Origin: Bacillus sp. NP157
GTDB lineage: Bacteria > Pseudomonadota > Gammaproteobacteria > Xanthomonadales > Rhodanobacteraceae
Direction of reading: 5' to 3'
Assembly: GCA_018889975.1 (NCBI GenBank)
Contig: CP076546.1
Location: forward strand, 620,001-684,000
Length of the DNA: 64,000 nt
Below are positions 40,182-48,860 of this stretch, piece by piece (the stretch's first letter is position 1; every line of letters starts with the position of its first letter). The notes under the pieces were generated by a model that made no database searches, had not been told where the DNA came from, and saw only the letters and a program-made list of their open reading frames with translations. A program made the translations under genes and the position numbers.

Positions 40182-40500
40182 TGTGGGTTCCTCGGCCTTG
40201 CCGCGCGGCCGCGCGCCGCGGTGGCGCCCGAATGGCGGCCTGCCGGGGATCGCGCCGCAGCGGTGAGGCTTCTAGCGGCATGGTTTCCGGGGCCGATATT
40301 TGGTCCCGGCGTGATTCGTGATAAGCGCCTTGCAACCGGCCCGTTTCTTACGGACAACCGGACAACTGCAACCCGAACCGTTACGATGTGGGGTGTCGCA
40401 ACCTTCCGACCCCTCGGACGGAATGGCGCGACACTCGCCTTGCGCGACGGAACCGGCACCCCGCGAGAGATTAAGTCTCAGCGAAGCCTGGCGCTCGCCG
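40182..40500 (-). other. Long 5' leader of rne
   Basis: If transcription starts just after the -10 at 40501-40506, the rne mRNA has a leader of about 310 bases with no open reading frame of note and several GC-rich potential stems. In enterobacteria a leader of similar length mediates autoregulation by RNase E; the same is inferred here from layout, not from a recognised hairpin. The forward part of this stretch also forms the leader of rluC. Confidence 0.55.
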
Positions 40501-40529
40501 AGTATCCTATCAATAACGAGTTTTATCAA
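40501..40529 (-). promoter_or_regulatory. Sigma-70 promoter for rne
   Basis: On the minus strand TTGATA (40529-40524, five of six) and GATACT (40506-40501, four of six) are separated by 17 bases. The -35 overlaps the rluC start codon, so rne transcription and rluC translation initiation share bases. Confidence 0.65.
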
Positions 40530-41476
40530 TGCAGACGGCAACTTCCCTCGACGGCGGCCAAGGTGTGCGCCAGGTCGAAATCGGGCCCGAGAGGGACGGC
40601 CAGCGCGTGGACAACGCGCTGATGACCCTGTGCAAGGGCGTCCCGCGCAGCCTGGTCTACCGGATCCTGAGAACGGGGCAGGTGCGTATCAATGGCAAGC
40701 GCGCCAAGCCGGACACCCGGCTGGCCTTGGGCGACATGCTGCGGATCCCGCCGATCCGCATCGCGGAGCGCGAGGAAACCGTCGCACCGTCGGGCATGGT
40801 CAAGGCCGTGGCCGACTCGGTCATCTTCGAAGACAAGCACTTCCTGGTCATCGACAAGCCCGTGGGCATCGCCGCCCATGGCGGCAGCGGGGTCAGCCAC
40901 GGTGCGATCGAGCTGCTGCGCGCCGCGCGCCCCCACGAGCACCTGGAACTGGTCCACCGCCTGGATCGGGACACCAGTGGCGTGCTCGTCCTGGCCAGGA
41001 GCCGCTCCGGCCTGACCGGCCTGCAGGCGCTGATCCGCGAGAACCAGGTGGTCAAGCAGTACCTCTGCCTGATGACCGGCACCCCGCGGAAGGCCAAATT
41101 CGACGTGAATGCGCCGCTGCTGAAGTCGGTGATGCAGGGCGGCGAGCGCCTGGTCCGGGTCGACGACGCGGGCAAGCCCTCGCTTACCTTCTTCCAGGAA
41201 GTGGAGCAGTACCCTGCGTCCCGCCTGATGCGCGCGACCCTGGGCACGGGCCGGACCCACCAGATCCGCGTGCACGCCCAGTACGTCGGGCATCCGCTGG
41301 CGGGCGACCCGAAGTACGGCGATCCGGAGGCCAACAAGCGGTTCCGCGCGAAGGGGCTGAAGCGGATGTTCCTGCATGCGTCGCGGATGAGCTTCGACCT
41401 GGACGGCAAGAATTACGACTTTTCGGTGCCGTTGCCGGATGATCTGAAGGTTTTCCTGGATAATCTGCGCGGTTAG
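40529..41476 (+). CDS. rluC: 23S rRNA pseudouridine synthase RluC
   Basis: 315 aa. An N-terminal S4 RNA-binding domain (SLVYRILRTGQVRINGKR) is followed by the RluA-type catalytic domain with HRLDRDTSG, where Asp146 is the nucleophile, and GRTHQIRVHAQ. RluC modifies U955, U2504 and U2580 of 23S rRNA in E. coli. The divergent position next to rne is the same as in E. coli, which supports RluC over RluD or RluA. Confidence 0.95.
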   Translation: MQTATSLDGGQGVRQVEIGPERDGQRVDNALMTLCKGVPRSLVYRILRTGQVRINGKRAKPDTRLALGDMLRIPPIRIAEREETVAPSGMVKAVADSVIFEDKHFLVIDKPVGIAAHGGSGVSHGAIELLRAARPHEHLELVHRLDRDTSGVLVLARSRSGLTGLQALIRENQVVKQYLCLMTGTPRKAKFDVNAPLLKSVMQGGERLVRVDDAGKPSLTFFQEVEQYPASRLMRATLGTGRTHQIRVHAQYVGHPLAGDPKYGDPEANKRFRAKGLKRMFLHASRMSFDLDGKNYDFSVPLPDDLKVFLDNLRG

Positions 41477-41496
41477 GCGCGCTTTCGTGTTTTGGG

Positions 41497-41519
41497 TCGC
41501 GCGCAGGCGCGCTCCTACA
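41497..41519 (-). repeat. REP unit between rluC and the CPBP-like gene
   Basis: GTCGCGCGCAGGCGCGCTCC and following bases. The stop codon of the leftward gene (41520-41522) is immediately adjacent to it. Confidence 0.8.
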
Positions 41520-42983
41520 TCAGGTTAGGTAGCGGGCGCTGACTTCTAGGGAGCGCAGGACGTCGCCGGCCAGGCAGGCCTGAAGGATGACGGCGCAGGC
41601 TGCGTGGGCCAGCGCCACGGGTAGCAGCGAGCGGTGGTGCAGGTACCACCAGGCCCAGCCCAGCTCGGCGACGAAGCACAATTGCATCAACAACCCGTTG
41701 GGCGTGTGCAGTAGGGCAAACGCCAGTGCGATAAGCAGCACCGCGAGCGGGCGTGGCAGGGCGCGGGCCAACAGGCCACCGACCACGGCCAGCATCAGCC
41801 ATTGCTGGAACAGGGCCCAGCCGACATAGAGAAGCGCACGCCCCACGGGGGGCCACGCTGGCGCATGCCCCGCCACGACAGCGAGGGCGAGGGCGACGGG
41901 AATCGCCAGCAGCGGCCATCCCGCCATCCGCCATCCACCGCGCCAGTGCCAGTGGGGCAGGGCTCGAATCCAGGTGAGGAAGACGCCGTAAGCCACCCCG
42001 CCGGCGAACATGGCGATCCCGCTGGCGGTAGGTCGTGCGGTCAGGCCGAGGCCGGCGATGAACCACAAGGGACCCAGCAGGGTAAGGGCGGCGTGGGCGA
42101 GGTTGGTCGCGGGCGTCGCCGGGTTCGGGGCATGGCTCGGGGCCTGGGCTGGCGCTGAGTCTGCGGCTATGACTGCGGCTGGGACTGCGGCCGGCGCGCT
42201 GGTGGTGCGCCGACGCAGGAAGACGCCGCCGGCCAGCAGCGTGGCGTAAACCGCGGGGGCCAGCCAGCCACGCCAGGGCGGCACCGCTTCGGGTGCCGCC
42301 GCGTTGCCCAGGGTCACCAGCGGATTGCGACTGCGCTGGCGATCGCGCCACTGGAGCAGGGCTTCGCCGGTCAGTCCGCCGGGGATGGCGACGCCGGACA
42401 CCGGCAGTGTCGCGCCCGTCCGGGCCAGGCCGGCACCGCGCAGGAGCAGCGTCGCGCCATCGGGCAGGTCGAAGCCCAGCCGCAGCATCGCCGCCCGGCC
42501 CGGTGCCGCGACGGGGTGGCCCGCCGCATCGTGCCAGGCCAGTTCGTCCAGGGAGATGGTCGGGGGCAGCACGTCGCCGGGCAGGTCCGCCCGGACAAGC
42601 GGTGACGTGAGGGTCGGCCGGACCGACAGCGCGTAGCGGGCGGCGGGACTCGCGGCGTCGACATGTAGCTGGTCCAACTGGCGAAGGTCGGCCTGTCGGC
42701 TCAGGGGCAAGCCCACCTCGCCATGCCCGGTGAGCGCCAGGCCGCCGTCGGCGGGCTTCAGCGACGCCGGGCCGAACGCCTTGCCCGCCACCACGTCGTC
42801 CGCGCGACGGAAGCGCCACGACCACGGCGAGTCGCCGCGGGCATAGGCCGCGCGATCGGAGGCACCGCCCGCTTCCAGCGCGCCACGAACCACCGTGGCC
42901 GCCAGCTGCGGCAGCACGAAAAAGGCGGCGAGTGCCAGCAAGGCGCTTGCCAGCGCCCACGCGCGGTAGGGGCGGCCAGGCAC
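41520..42983 (-). CDS. CPBP/CAAX-protease-like membrane protein with altered motif 1
   Basis: 487 aa, started at a GTG (42983) two bases after the phhB stop. One membrane segment near residues 10-30 leads to a large extracytoplasmic beta-rich region (about 35-220) and then roughly eight membrane segments. The C-terminal part resembles the CPBP intramembrane protease family: FALLH (motif FxxxH) and a later HRSLLPVALAHA. The first motif, normally EExxxR, is here QQWLML, lacking the catalytic glutamates. It may therefore be an inactive relative or have another function. A Pro/Ala-rich linker joins the halves. Confidence 0.65.
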   Translation of the reverse strand: MPGRPYRAWALASALLALAAFFVLPQLAATVVRGALEAGGASDRAAYARGDSPWSWRFRRADDVVAGKAFGPASLKPADGGLALTGHGEVGLPLSRQADLRQLDQLHVDAASPAARYALSVRPTLTSPLVRADLPGDVLPPTISLDELAWHDAAGHPVAAPGRAAMLRLGFDLPDGATLLLRGAGLARTGATLPVSGVAIPGGLTGEALLQWRDRQRSRNPLVTLGNAAAPEAVPPWRGWLAPAVYATLLAGGVFLRRRTTSAPAAVPAAVIAADSAPAQAPSHAPNPATPATNLAHAALTLLGPLWFIAGLGLTARPTASGIAMFAGGVAYGVFLTWIRALPHWHWRGGWRMAGWPLLAIPVALALAVVAGHAPAWPPVGRALLYVGWALFQQWLMLAVVGGLLARALPRPLAVLLIALAFALLHTPNGLLMQLCFVAELGWAWWYLHHRSLLPVALAHAACAVILQACLAGDVLRSLEVSARYLT

Positions 42984-42985
42984 GA

Positions 42986-43327
42986 TCAGCGGTCGAGCAG
43001 GGCCTCGACCCGCGCGGCGCAGATCATGTCGTTCAGCGACAGGCCGCCGACGTCGTGGGTGGACCACAACACCTGGCAGTGCCCGTAGCCGGCTTCCAGG
43101 TCGGGGTGGTGGTCTTCCTGGTTCGCCATGAACCCCACGGCGTTGATGAAGCCCAGGGTGTGGTGGAAGTCCTTGAAGCTGAAGTCCTTCACGATGGCCT
43201 TGCCGTCGGCGCTCACGGTCCAGCCCGGCAGCGAAGCGAGGTGGCCATCGATGGCGGCACGGTCGAGGGCGTGTTCCGCACCCTTGCGCGGCTGGCAGTG
43301 CTGGGTGGCGAGCGGGGAAAGGGTCAT
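42986..43327 (-). CDS. phhB: 4a-hydroxytetrahydrobiopterin dehydratase
   Basis: 113 aa from the ATG at 43327. The family motif is NQEDHHPDLEAGYGHCQVLWSTHDVGGLSLND, with the catalytic His pair in the DHHP segment and the later THDVGG. It regenerates the pterin cofactor of phenylalanine hydroxylase, or acts as the dimerisation cofactor relative. Phenylalanine hydroxylase itself is not in the window. The gene is followed two bases later by the CPBP-like gene. Confidence 0.94.
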   Translation of the reverse strand: MTLSPLATQHCQPRKGAEHALDRAAIDGHLASLPGWTVSADGKAIVKDFSFKDFHHTLGFINAVGFMANQEDHHPDLEAGYGHCQVLWSTHDVGGLSLNDMICAARVEALLDR

Positions 43328-43467
43328 GTCGGCTGGTCCATCCGGGGAAAGGACGGAAGCCTCCGTGGTCGCGGTTGAATTGTCCAGAGGACGCGCCCAG
43401 ATCGAAACCGTACTAAAATGGTCTTCTTTCCGGCGATCCCCACGCCGGGCATGGCTCCGGAGCAAGC

Positions 43468-44061
43468 ATGATCGACATCTCGGAACGCGCACAGGCGCAT
43501 TTCCAGCGCCTGATTGCCCAGCAGGGCGAAGACAGCCTCGGCGTGCGCCTGCGCGTCGTCGCGGCCGGCACGCCCTCGGCCCAGTGCGAACTGGAGTTCT
43601 GCTCCACCACCGAACTCACCGGCGACGAGTGGACCATCGAGTGCACCGGCTTCAACCTCTATGTCGACGGCGAAAGCATGCGCTGGCTCGATCCGGCCAC
43701 CATCGACTACGAGATGACGCCCACGGGCAGCCAGCTCAACATCCGCGCGCCGAAGATCAAGGGTGAAGCGCCGGGCGAGGGTGCCGGCCTGGTAGAGCGG
43801 GTGAAGTACGTGCTGGAGACCGAGGTCGCGCCGGGCATCGCGTCGCACGGCGGGCGCATCTCGCTGGTCGAGGTCACCGCCGAGGGTGTGGTCGTGCTGC
43901 GCTTTGGCGGCGGCTGCCACGGCTGCGGGATGGTCGACGTCACCTTGAAGAATGGGGTGGAGAAGACCTTGCGCGAGCGCATTCCGGAAGTCACCGAAGT
44001 GCGGGATGTGACGGATCACGAAACGGGCGAGAAGCCTTATTTCGAGAGGAAGGCCGGTTAA
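43468..44061 (+). CDS. nfuA: Fe-S biogenesis protein NfuA
   Basis: 197 aa. An N-terminal A-type-like domain without its cysteine triad precedes the C-terminal Nfu domain with Cys150-x-x-Cys153 (GGGCHGCGM), which binds a 4Fe-4S cluster across a dimer and passes it to client enzymes. GGAG precedes the ATG. It converges on the cytochrome genes. Confidence 0.96.
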   Translation: MIDISERAQAHFQRLIAQQGEDSLGVRLRVVAAGTPSAQCELEFCSTTELTGDEWTIECTGFNLYVDGESMRWLDPATIDYEMTPTGSQLNIRAPKIKGEAPGEGAGLVERVKYVLETEVAPGIASHGGRISLVEVTAEGVVVLRFGGGCHGCGMVDVTLKNGVEKTLRERIPEVTEVRDVTDHETGEKPYFERKAG

Positions 44062-44090
44062 AGGTCAACATGCGGGGCGCGCTTGCGTGC

Positions 44091-44170
44091 AATCGCGCGC
44101 AGGCGCGCTCCTACATGGGCGATCGGGTGCGGGGCGCGCGTGCATGCGATCGCACGCGGGCGCGGTCATG
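44091..44170 (-). repeat. REP unit plus a degenerate second copy
   Basis: A clear inverted-orientation unit (CGCGCGCAGGCGCGCTCCTAC) at 44091-44116 is followed by a degenerate copy with the same CG-rich core around 44134-44170. They lie between the convergent nfuA and cytochrome genes. Confidence 0.7.
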
Positions 44171-44181
44171 CAGGGAGTGGG

Positions 44182-44535
44182 TTAGTCGCCCTGGACGTGG
44201 CCTTCGAGACCGCTGAGGCGGGTCGGCATGGTGTGGAAGTAGGCCGAGATGTCTTCGATGTCCTGGTCGGACAGCGTGGCGGCGAAGCCCTTCATGATCG
44301 CGTTGTCGCGCTTGCCGTTCTTGTACTCGTGCAGGGCCTGGCCGAGGTAGTCGGCGTACTGGCCCGCGAGGCGCGGATACTGCGGATCGACGGAGTTGCC
44401 GTCCTTGCCATGGCAGGACACGCACGTCGCCACTTTCTTCGCGCCCGCGGCGGGATCGCCCGAGGCCATGGAAGCAGTCGAGACGAGCGCCAGGGCGGCG
44501 GCGATGGAAATCAGGGAGAACCCACGGGTCATCAT
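44182..44535 (-). CDS. Monohaem cytochrome c (second of a pair)
   Basis: 117 aa with a signal peptide (cleavage after ASMASG or nearby) and one CxxCH haem site (CVSCH) near residue 38. A likely axial Met lies in AIMKGF, and a C-terminal helix reads LSDQDIEDISAYFHTM. It resembles one half of the dihaem cytochrome c4. The start is the first of two adjacent Met codons (44535 or 44532), with AGGA upstream. It follows the other cytochrome gene by 14 bases, so they form an operon. Confidence 0.88.
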   Translation of the reverse strand: MMTRGFSLISIAAALALVSTASMASGDPAAGAKKVATCVSCHGKDGNSVDPQYPRLAGQYADYLGQALHEYKNGKRDNAIMKGFAATLSDQDIEDISAYFHTMPTRLSGLEGHVQGD

Positions 44536-44549
44536 TCGTCCTCGGCGGC

Positions 44550-44888
44550 TTACTTGGCGAGACTGGAAAGGTAGGCGGCGATGTCGGCGATGTCCTGGTC
44601 CGACAGACTCTCGGCCTGGGCACCCATCGTCGGGTGCGAGCGGCCGGAGCCGGGCGCCTTGAAGCCCTTCTGGTAGTCCTTCAGCGCGTTGACGATGTAC
44701 TGCTCGTTCTGCCCGGCGATGTGCGGCACGTGGTACGACGGGTACACGTTGGAGTAGCCCGGCACGCCGTGGCAACCCTGGCAGGTGTAAACGAGCTGGC
44801 GTCCCCTGGATTTATCCCCTTCGGCGTGCACCGCGGTGGCGGCGCACATGGCTACAGCGATCAGACCTGACAGATACAGACGCTTCAT
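44550..44888 (-). CDS. Monohaem cytochrome c (first of a pair)
   Basis: 112 aa from the ATG at 44888 (AGGGA upstream), with a signal peptide ending VHA near residue 22. The haem site is CQGCH near residue 37, a candidate axial Met is in HPTMGAQA, and the C-terminal helix reads LSDQDIADIAAYLSSL. The sequence GVPGYSNVYPSYHVPHIAGQ is typical of c4-type domains. With the next gene it looks like a two-gene version of cytochrome c4, a periplasmic electron carrier to the terminal oxidase. Confidence 0.88.
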   Translation of the reverse strand: MKRLYLSGLIAVAMCAATAVHAEGDKSRGRQLVYTCQGCHGVPGYSNVYPSYHVPHIAGQNEQYIVNALKDYQKGFKAPGSGRSHPTMGAQAESLSDQDIADIAAYLSSLAK

Positions 44889-44975
44889 CAATGATTCCCT
44901 GGGTGCCGGGCGGGGCCGGGGGTGAAAGCAGCCGTTGGAGTATAGAGGCGGCTTCCGGCGGCCGACAACCGGGGG

Positions 44976-46211
44976 TCAGAGCAAGCTGCGGATGATGTGG
45001 ATCCCGGCGATGTACTCGCCAGCGATGGTGCCGATGCAGACCAGGAAGAAATTCAGCAGCGTGCGCGCCACGCGATTCTTCCACCAGCCGGTCCAGTGGG
45101 TGATGTCGTCGCGCAGCTGTTCGAAGTCGACGACGCGCGGCTTGCGGATCCAAGCCTCGACCATCGCACTGACCGCGCCGGAGGGAATGCCCGGCCGGAA
45201 AGGCTTGACCGGGCCGGCGATGAATGCCGCGAGGATGCTCAGCGGATGACCGCCTGCGATGAGTGCGCCCAGGGCGGAAAGACCGCCGGTCAGCAGCACC
45301 CAGTTGAGCAACGCGTCCTTGCCCAGGCTCGGGTTGCGGTAGAAGGCGTAGCCGATCACCGCGAAGATCGCGAGGACGACGCCGACCGCCAGGTACTTCG
45401 GCCACTTCGCCGCCGGCGGCGTCACCGCCAGCTCGTCGGACAGCGCGCGGGCATCGCCGTGCTGGCTGGCCAGCTCCGCGCTCATGCCCTTGAGGTGGCC
45501 GGCACCGATCACTACCAGCACCTTGCGGCTGGGTGCCGACGGGTCCATGCGGTCGCCGTGCTCGCGCAGCTTCGCGGCCATGAATTCGTCGCGCTCGGCG
45601 ATCAGCGCGCGATACAGCGGCGCCGAGCCTTTCGCAAAATCGCTGAAAGCGCTTTCGAGCAGGTCGGACTGCTTGAGCTTCTCGATGTCTTCCTCGGCGA
45701 TGTCCTCGCGCTCGAACACGCTGCCGAGCATGCCGGCCATCAGGCCGAAACGCTGGAAGAAGCCTACGCTGCGCCACGCACGCTTGAGCGTGGTGCCCAC
45801 TTCGCGATCGACCAGCCACACGGGGATGTCGCGTGCATCCGCGCCATCCATCGCCGCCTTCATCTCCGCGCCCGGCTCGATGCCGTACTGCGCGGCAAGC
45901 CGCTTCTGGAACGAGCCCAGCACGAGGCTCGCGGCCACCATGCCGGCCTTGCCCTGGCGGATCACCTGGAACAGGTCCATCTGCTTGAACGCTTCCGGAT
46001 CGCGGATGCCATGCGCACGGCTCGCGCACAACTCCACCGCCACGGCATCGAAGTGCTCGGTCGCCAGCAAGGCATCCACCGCATCCACGCTCGCCCGCGA
46101 GACGTGCGCCGTGCCGAGGATGACGTAGTCCACGCCGTCGCGTGTCATGCGCGTGATCGGCTGGCCGGTGAGGGCGGTCGCTTCGTTGTGGGTGGTCTCG
46201 TCCGGGAGCAT
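44976..46211 (-). CDS. TraB/GumN family membrane protein
   Basis: 411 aa. The N-terminal TraB domain has GTAHVS near residue 34 and an ELCASR segment, and the domain closes with VVIGAGHLKG near residue 192. The C-terminal third contains about four membrane segments. This layout is that of the TraB/PrgY family (pheromone shutdown protein in enterococci), putative membrane metalloproteases of unknown role in proteobacteria. It is downstream of aguA-aguB by 119 bases, with repeats between. Confidence 0.85.
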   Translation of the reverse strand: MLPDETTHNEATALTGQPITRMTRDGVDYVILGTAHVSRASVDAVDALLATEHFDAVAVELCASRAHGIRDPEAFKQMDLFQVIRQGKAGMVAASLVLGSFQKRLAAQYGIEPGAEMKAAMDGADARDIPVWLVDREVGTTLKRAWRSVGFFQRFGLMAGMLGSVFEREDIAEEDIEKLKQSDLLESAFSDFAKGSAPLYRALIAERDEFMAAKLREHGDRMDPSAPSRKVLVVIGAGHLKGMSAELASQHGDARALSDELAVTPPAAKWPKYLAVGVVLAIFAVIGYAFYRNPSLGKDALLNWVLLTGGLSALGALIAGGHPLSILAAFIAGPVKPFRPGIPSGAVSAMVEAWIRKPRVVDFEQLRDDITHWTGWWKNRVARTLLNFFLVCIGTIAGEYIAGIHIIRSLL

Positions 46212-46229
46212 GGGGGCCTTGGGGTGGGG

Positions 46230-46325
46230 TGGGAGGAGCGTTTCGAGTACCGGGTATCGAATAGAAGCAACCGCACGGGGCGTGGGCGCTCCTACTCGGT
46301 ACCCTGAACTCTCAACTCGTTACGC
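46230..46325. repeat. Intergenic repeat related to 31511-31628
   Basis: GAGCGTTTCGAGTACCG at 46236-46252 is, apart from one base, the reverse complement of 31612-31628. The other end (CTCGGTACC, AACTCTCAACTCG) also shares pieces with that region, and a partial REP-like GGGCGCTCCTAC lies in the middle. A second intergenic repeat family is therefore present in at least two places. Confidence 0.6.
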
Positions 46326-46330
46326 TTCAC

Positions 46331-47221
46331 TCAATCACGATAGCGCTTCACGAGATCCCCATACGCATCAATCCGCCGATCCCTAAGGAACGGCCAGATC
46401 CGGCGTACGTGTTCGCTGCGTTCCATGTCGACGTCGACGATCAGCAGTTCGCGCTGGTCGGTGCCGGCCTGGGCGAGGAATTCGCCCTGCGGGCCGGCGA
46501 CGAAGCTGGAGCCCCAGAACTGGATGCCGCTGCCCACGCCCGACGGGTCGGCTTCGTAGCCGGTGCGGTTGCAGGACAGCAGGGGCAGGCCGTTGGCGAC
46601 GGCGTGGCCGCGCTGCACGGTGATCCATGCTTCGCGCTGGCGGGCCTTCTCGGCGTCGTCGTCGTTGGGATCCCAGCCGATGGCGGTCGGATAGAACAGG
46701 ATGTCGGCGCCGGCGAGCGCCATCAGGCGCGCGGCTTCCGGATACCACTGGTCCCAGCAGACCAGCACGCCGAGCTTGCCGACCGAGGTCTGGATCGGGT
46801 CGAAGCCGAGGTCGCCGGGCGTGAAGTAGAACTTCTCGTAGAAGGCCGGGTCGTCGGGGATGTGCATCTTGCGGTACTTGCCCGCGATGACGGCCGAGCG
46901 ATCGAAGACCACGGCGGTGTTGTGGTACAGGCCGGTGGCGCGCTTCTCGAAGATCGACGCCACGATCACCAGCCTGAGTTCCTCGGCGAGCTTGCCGATG
47001 CGCTCGGTGCCCGGGCCAGGGATCGTCTCGGCGCGATCGAACTCGGCCACGCTCTCGTGCTGGCAGAAGTACGGGCCGTTGTGCAGTTCCTGCAGCAACA
47101 CCAGCTCGACGCCGGCCTGCGCGGCTTCGCGGATGCCTGCCTCGATCGCATCGAGGTTGGCGTCGCGGCTGCCGCGGTCGGTGTCCTGGAGGAGGGCGAC
47201 CTTGAGGGTCTTGCGGGTCAT
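46331..47221 (-). CDS. aguB: N-carbamoylputrescine amidase
   Basis: 296 aa nitrilase-superfamily enzyme that hydrolyses N-carbamoylputrescine to putrescine, CO2 and ammonia. The catalytic triad is visible: Glu45 (LLQELHNG), Lys118 (KYRKMHIPDD) and Cys155 (VCWDQWYPEAAR). It lies 19 bases after aguA, completing the agmatine-to-putrescine route. Confidence 0.97.
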   Translation of the reverse strand: MTRKTLKVALLQDTDRGSRDANLDAIEAGIREAAQAGVELVLLQELHNGPYFCQHESVAEFDRAETIPGPGTERIGKLAEELRLVIVASIFEKRATGLYHNTAVVFDRSAVIAGKYRKMHIPDDPAFYEKFYFTPGDLGFDPIQTSVGKLGVLVCWDQWYPEAARLMALAGADILFYPTAIGWDPNDDDAEKARQREAWITVQRGHAVANGLPLLSCNRTGYEADPSGVGSGIQFWGSSFVAGPQGEFLAQAGTDQRELLIVDVDMERSEHVRRIWPFLRDRRIDAYGDLVKRYRD

Positions 47222-47240
47222 GGCGATGTGTCCTGGAGGA

Positions 47241-48278
47241 TTACTTGGCGATGTCGGCGGGCAACTGCATGGTGATGCAGTGCAGGCTGCCGTTCTGCCA
47301 GATCAGCGGGCGGCACGGCACCTGCACCACTTCACGGCCCGGGTGGGCCATCCCGATGATCCGGGCCGCTTCCGCGTCGACGCGGTCGCCATAGGCCGGC
47401 ACCAGCACGGCGCCGTTGACGATCAGGTAATTCGCGTAGGAAGCCGCGAGGCGGCGCCCTTCGTCGAGGATCGGCTGGGCCCACGGCAGCGGGTGCAACG
47501 GGTATGGCTTGCCTTCCGGCGAGCGCAGTTCGGCGAGCTCCGCGGCCATCTGGCCCAGTTCGGCGAAATGCGGATCGCTGGCGTCGTCGCAGGCCTGGTA
47601 GACGATGCCGCCATCCGGGCTGAAGCGCGCGAGCGTATCGATATGGGCGTCGGTGTCGTCGCCTTCAAGGTAACCGTGCTCCAGCCACAGCACGCGGTCG
47701 GCATGCAGGGTGGTGGCGAGCGTATCGGTCATCGATTCGCGCGACAGGTCCGGATGGCGCTGGACCAGGCACTTCCAGGTGGTGAGGATGGTGCCGCGGC
47801 CGTCGCTTTCGATACCGCCGCCTTCCAGTGCCCAGTCGATGCGCTTGTGCGGCAGGCCGCTCAGCACGCCGCGCTGGAGCAGGCCGGCGATGATCGCGTC
47901 GTCCTGCTCGGCGCCGAACTTGCCGCCCCAGCCGGTGAAGCGGTAATCGTTCAACAGCACGCCGTCGGGGCCGGTCAGGGTGATCGGACCCGAGTCACGC
48001 AGCCAGGTGTCGTCGTAGGGCAGCTCGATGAAGTGCACCCGCGACATGTCCGCGCCGGCTTCTTCGATCGCCAGCCGGGCGCGCTCGCGCAGCGTGGCAT
48101 CGGCCACGATGATGTGCAGCGGTTCGAAGCGGGTGACGGCGGCGGCCAGGGCGACGTAGGTCGTCTCGACCTCGGCCAGGCGCTCGGCCCAGTCGGTATC
48201 CGCGTGCGGCCACGCGATCAGGACGCCCGCCTGCGGTTCCCATTCGGCGGGCAGGCGGTAGGAGGCGGTGTGGGTCAT
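47241..48278 (-). CDS. aguA: Agmatine deiminase
   Basis: 345 aa from the ATG at 48278. It converts agmatine to N-carbamoylputrescine. Family motifs include the N-terminal LPAEWEPQAGVLIAWPH, the DDTWLRDSGPI segment with its active-site Asp, EGGGIESDGRGT, and the catalytic Cys334 near the end (SLHCITMQLP). The residues before that Cys read QNGS instead of the more common GGG. It is the first gene of aguA-aguB. Confidence 0.96.
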   Translation of the reverse strand: MTHTASYRLPAEWEPQAGVLIAWPHADTDWAERLAEVETTYVALAAAVTRFEPLHIIVADATLRERARLAIEEAGADMSRVHFIELPYDDTWLRDSGPITLTGPDGVLLNDYRFTGWGGKFGAEQDDAIIAGLLQRGVLSGLPHKRIDWALEGGGIESDGRGTILTTWKCLVQRHPDLSRESMTDTLATTLHADRVLWLEHGYLEGDDTDAHIDTLARFSPDGGIVYQACDDASDPHFAELGQMAAELAELRSPEGKPYPLHPLPWAQPILDEGRRLAASYANYLIVNGAVLVPAYGDRVDAEAARIIGMAHPGREVVQVPCRPLIWQNGSLHCITMQLPADIAK

Positions 48279-48344
48279 GGCGGGCAAGGCAGTCCGGGGA
48301 AGCCGCCTATTGTAGGGGTTCCCGATGACCAATGCCCGCGCGGG

Positions 48345-48683
48345 TTATTGGGCGCCCTGCGGATTCGTGTTGTTGCCCGCCGGGGTGTTCAGCACCGTGT
48401 GGATCACATGGCTGTGCTCGAAATAAACGATGTAGCCGGGATAGGTCCAGCGGTTGATCGTCGGCTGCTTCGCGCTGCCGCCACCGCGGGGATCCAGCTT
48501 CGACGACGGCGCACCGAAGCGGCGCTCGACCTCGGCCATGGTCATGCCTTTCTTAGGCAGGTTCATGCCCTTTTCCTGCTGCACGCGCTGCATCAGGAGG
48601 CTGTCCGCGCGGGCGGACGGTGCGGCGGCAACGGCCACGATGGCCAGGGCGATCGCGGTGAAAACAGGCTTGAAGGTGTTCAT
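48345..48683 (-). CDS. Small periplasmic protein with BamE-like segment
   Basis: 112 aa with a signal peptide ending SARA near residue 26. The mature part has GMTMAEVERRFGAPSSK, reminiscent of the SmpA/BamE fold motif, then NRWTYPGYIVYFEHSHVIHTVL. There is no lipobox cysteine, so it is soluble or loosely attached. The function is unknown. It is upstream of aguA on the same strand with a 66-base gap. Confidence 0.8.
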   Translation of the reverse strand: MNTFKPVFTAIALAIVAVAAAPSARADSLLMQRVQQEKGMNLPKKGMTMAEVERRFGAPSSKLDPRGGGSAKQPTINRWTYPGYIVYFEHSHVIHTVLNTPAGNNTNPQGAQ

Positions 48684-48860
48684 GATGGCTCCGTCGCGCT
48701 CCCCATGCGGCGCAGGACAGCGTTTTAACAGATCGCCCGATCCGGCGCCATGGGCGGTGCGTGGCGGCCTTCACGGCTGTGCCCTGCGTCGCATTCGGGC
48801 GACGCGGGTGGGGTAGGGCGGCTATCATGCGCAGTCGCCTTTCGCCTTTTCTGGCCCGCC

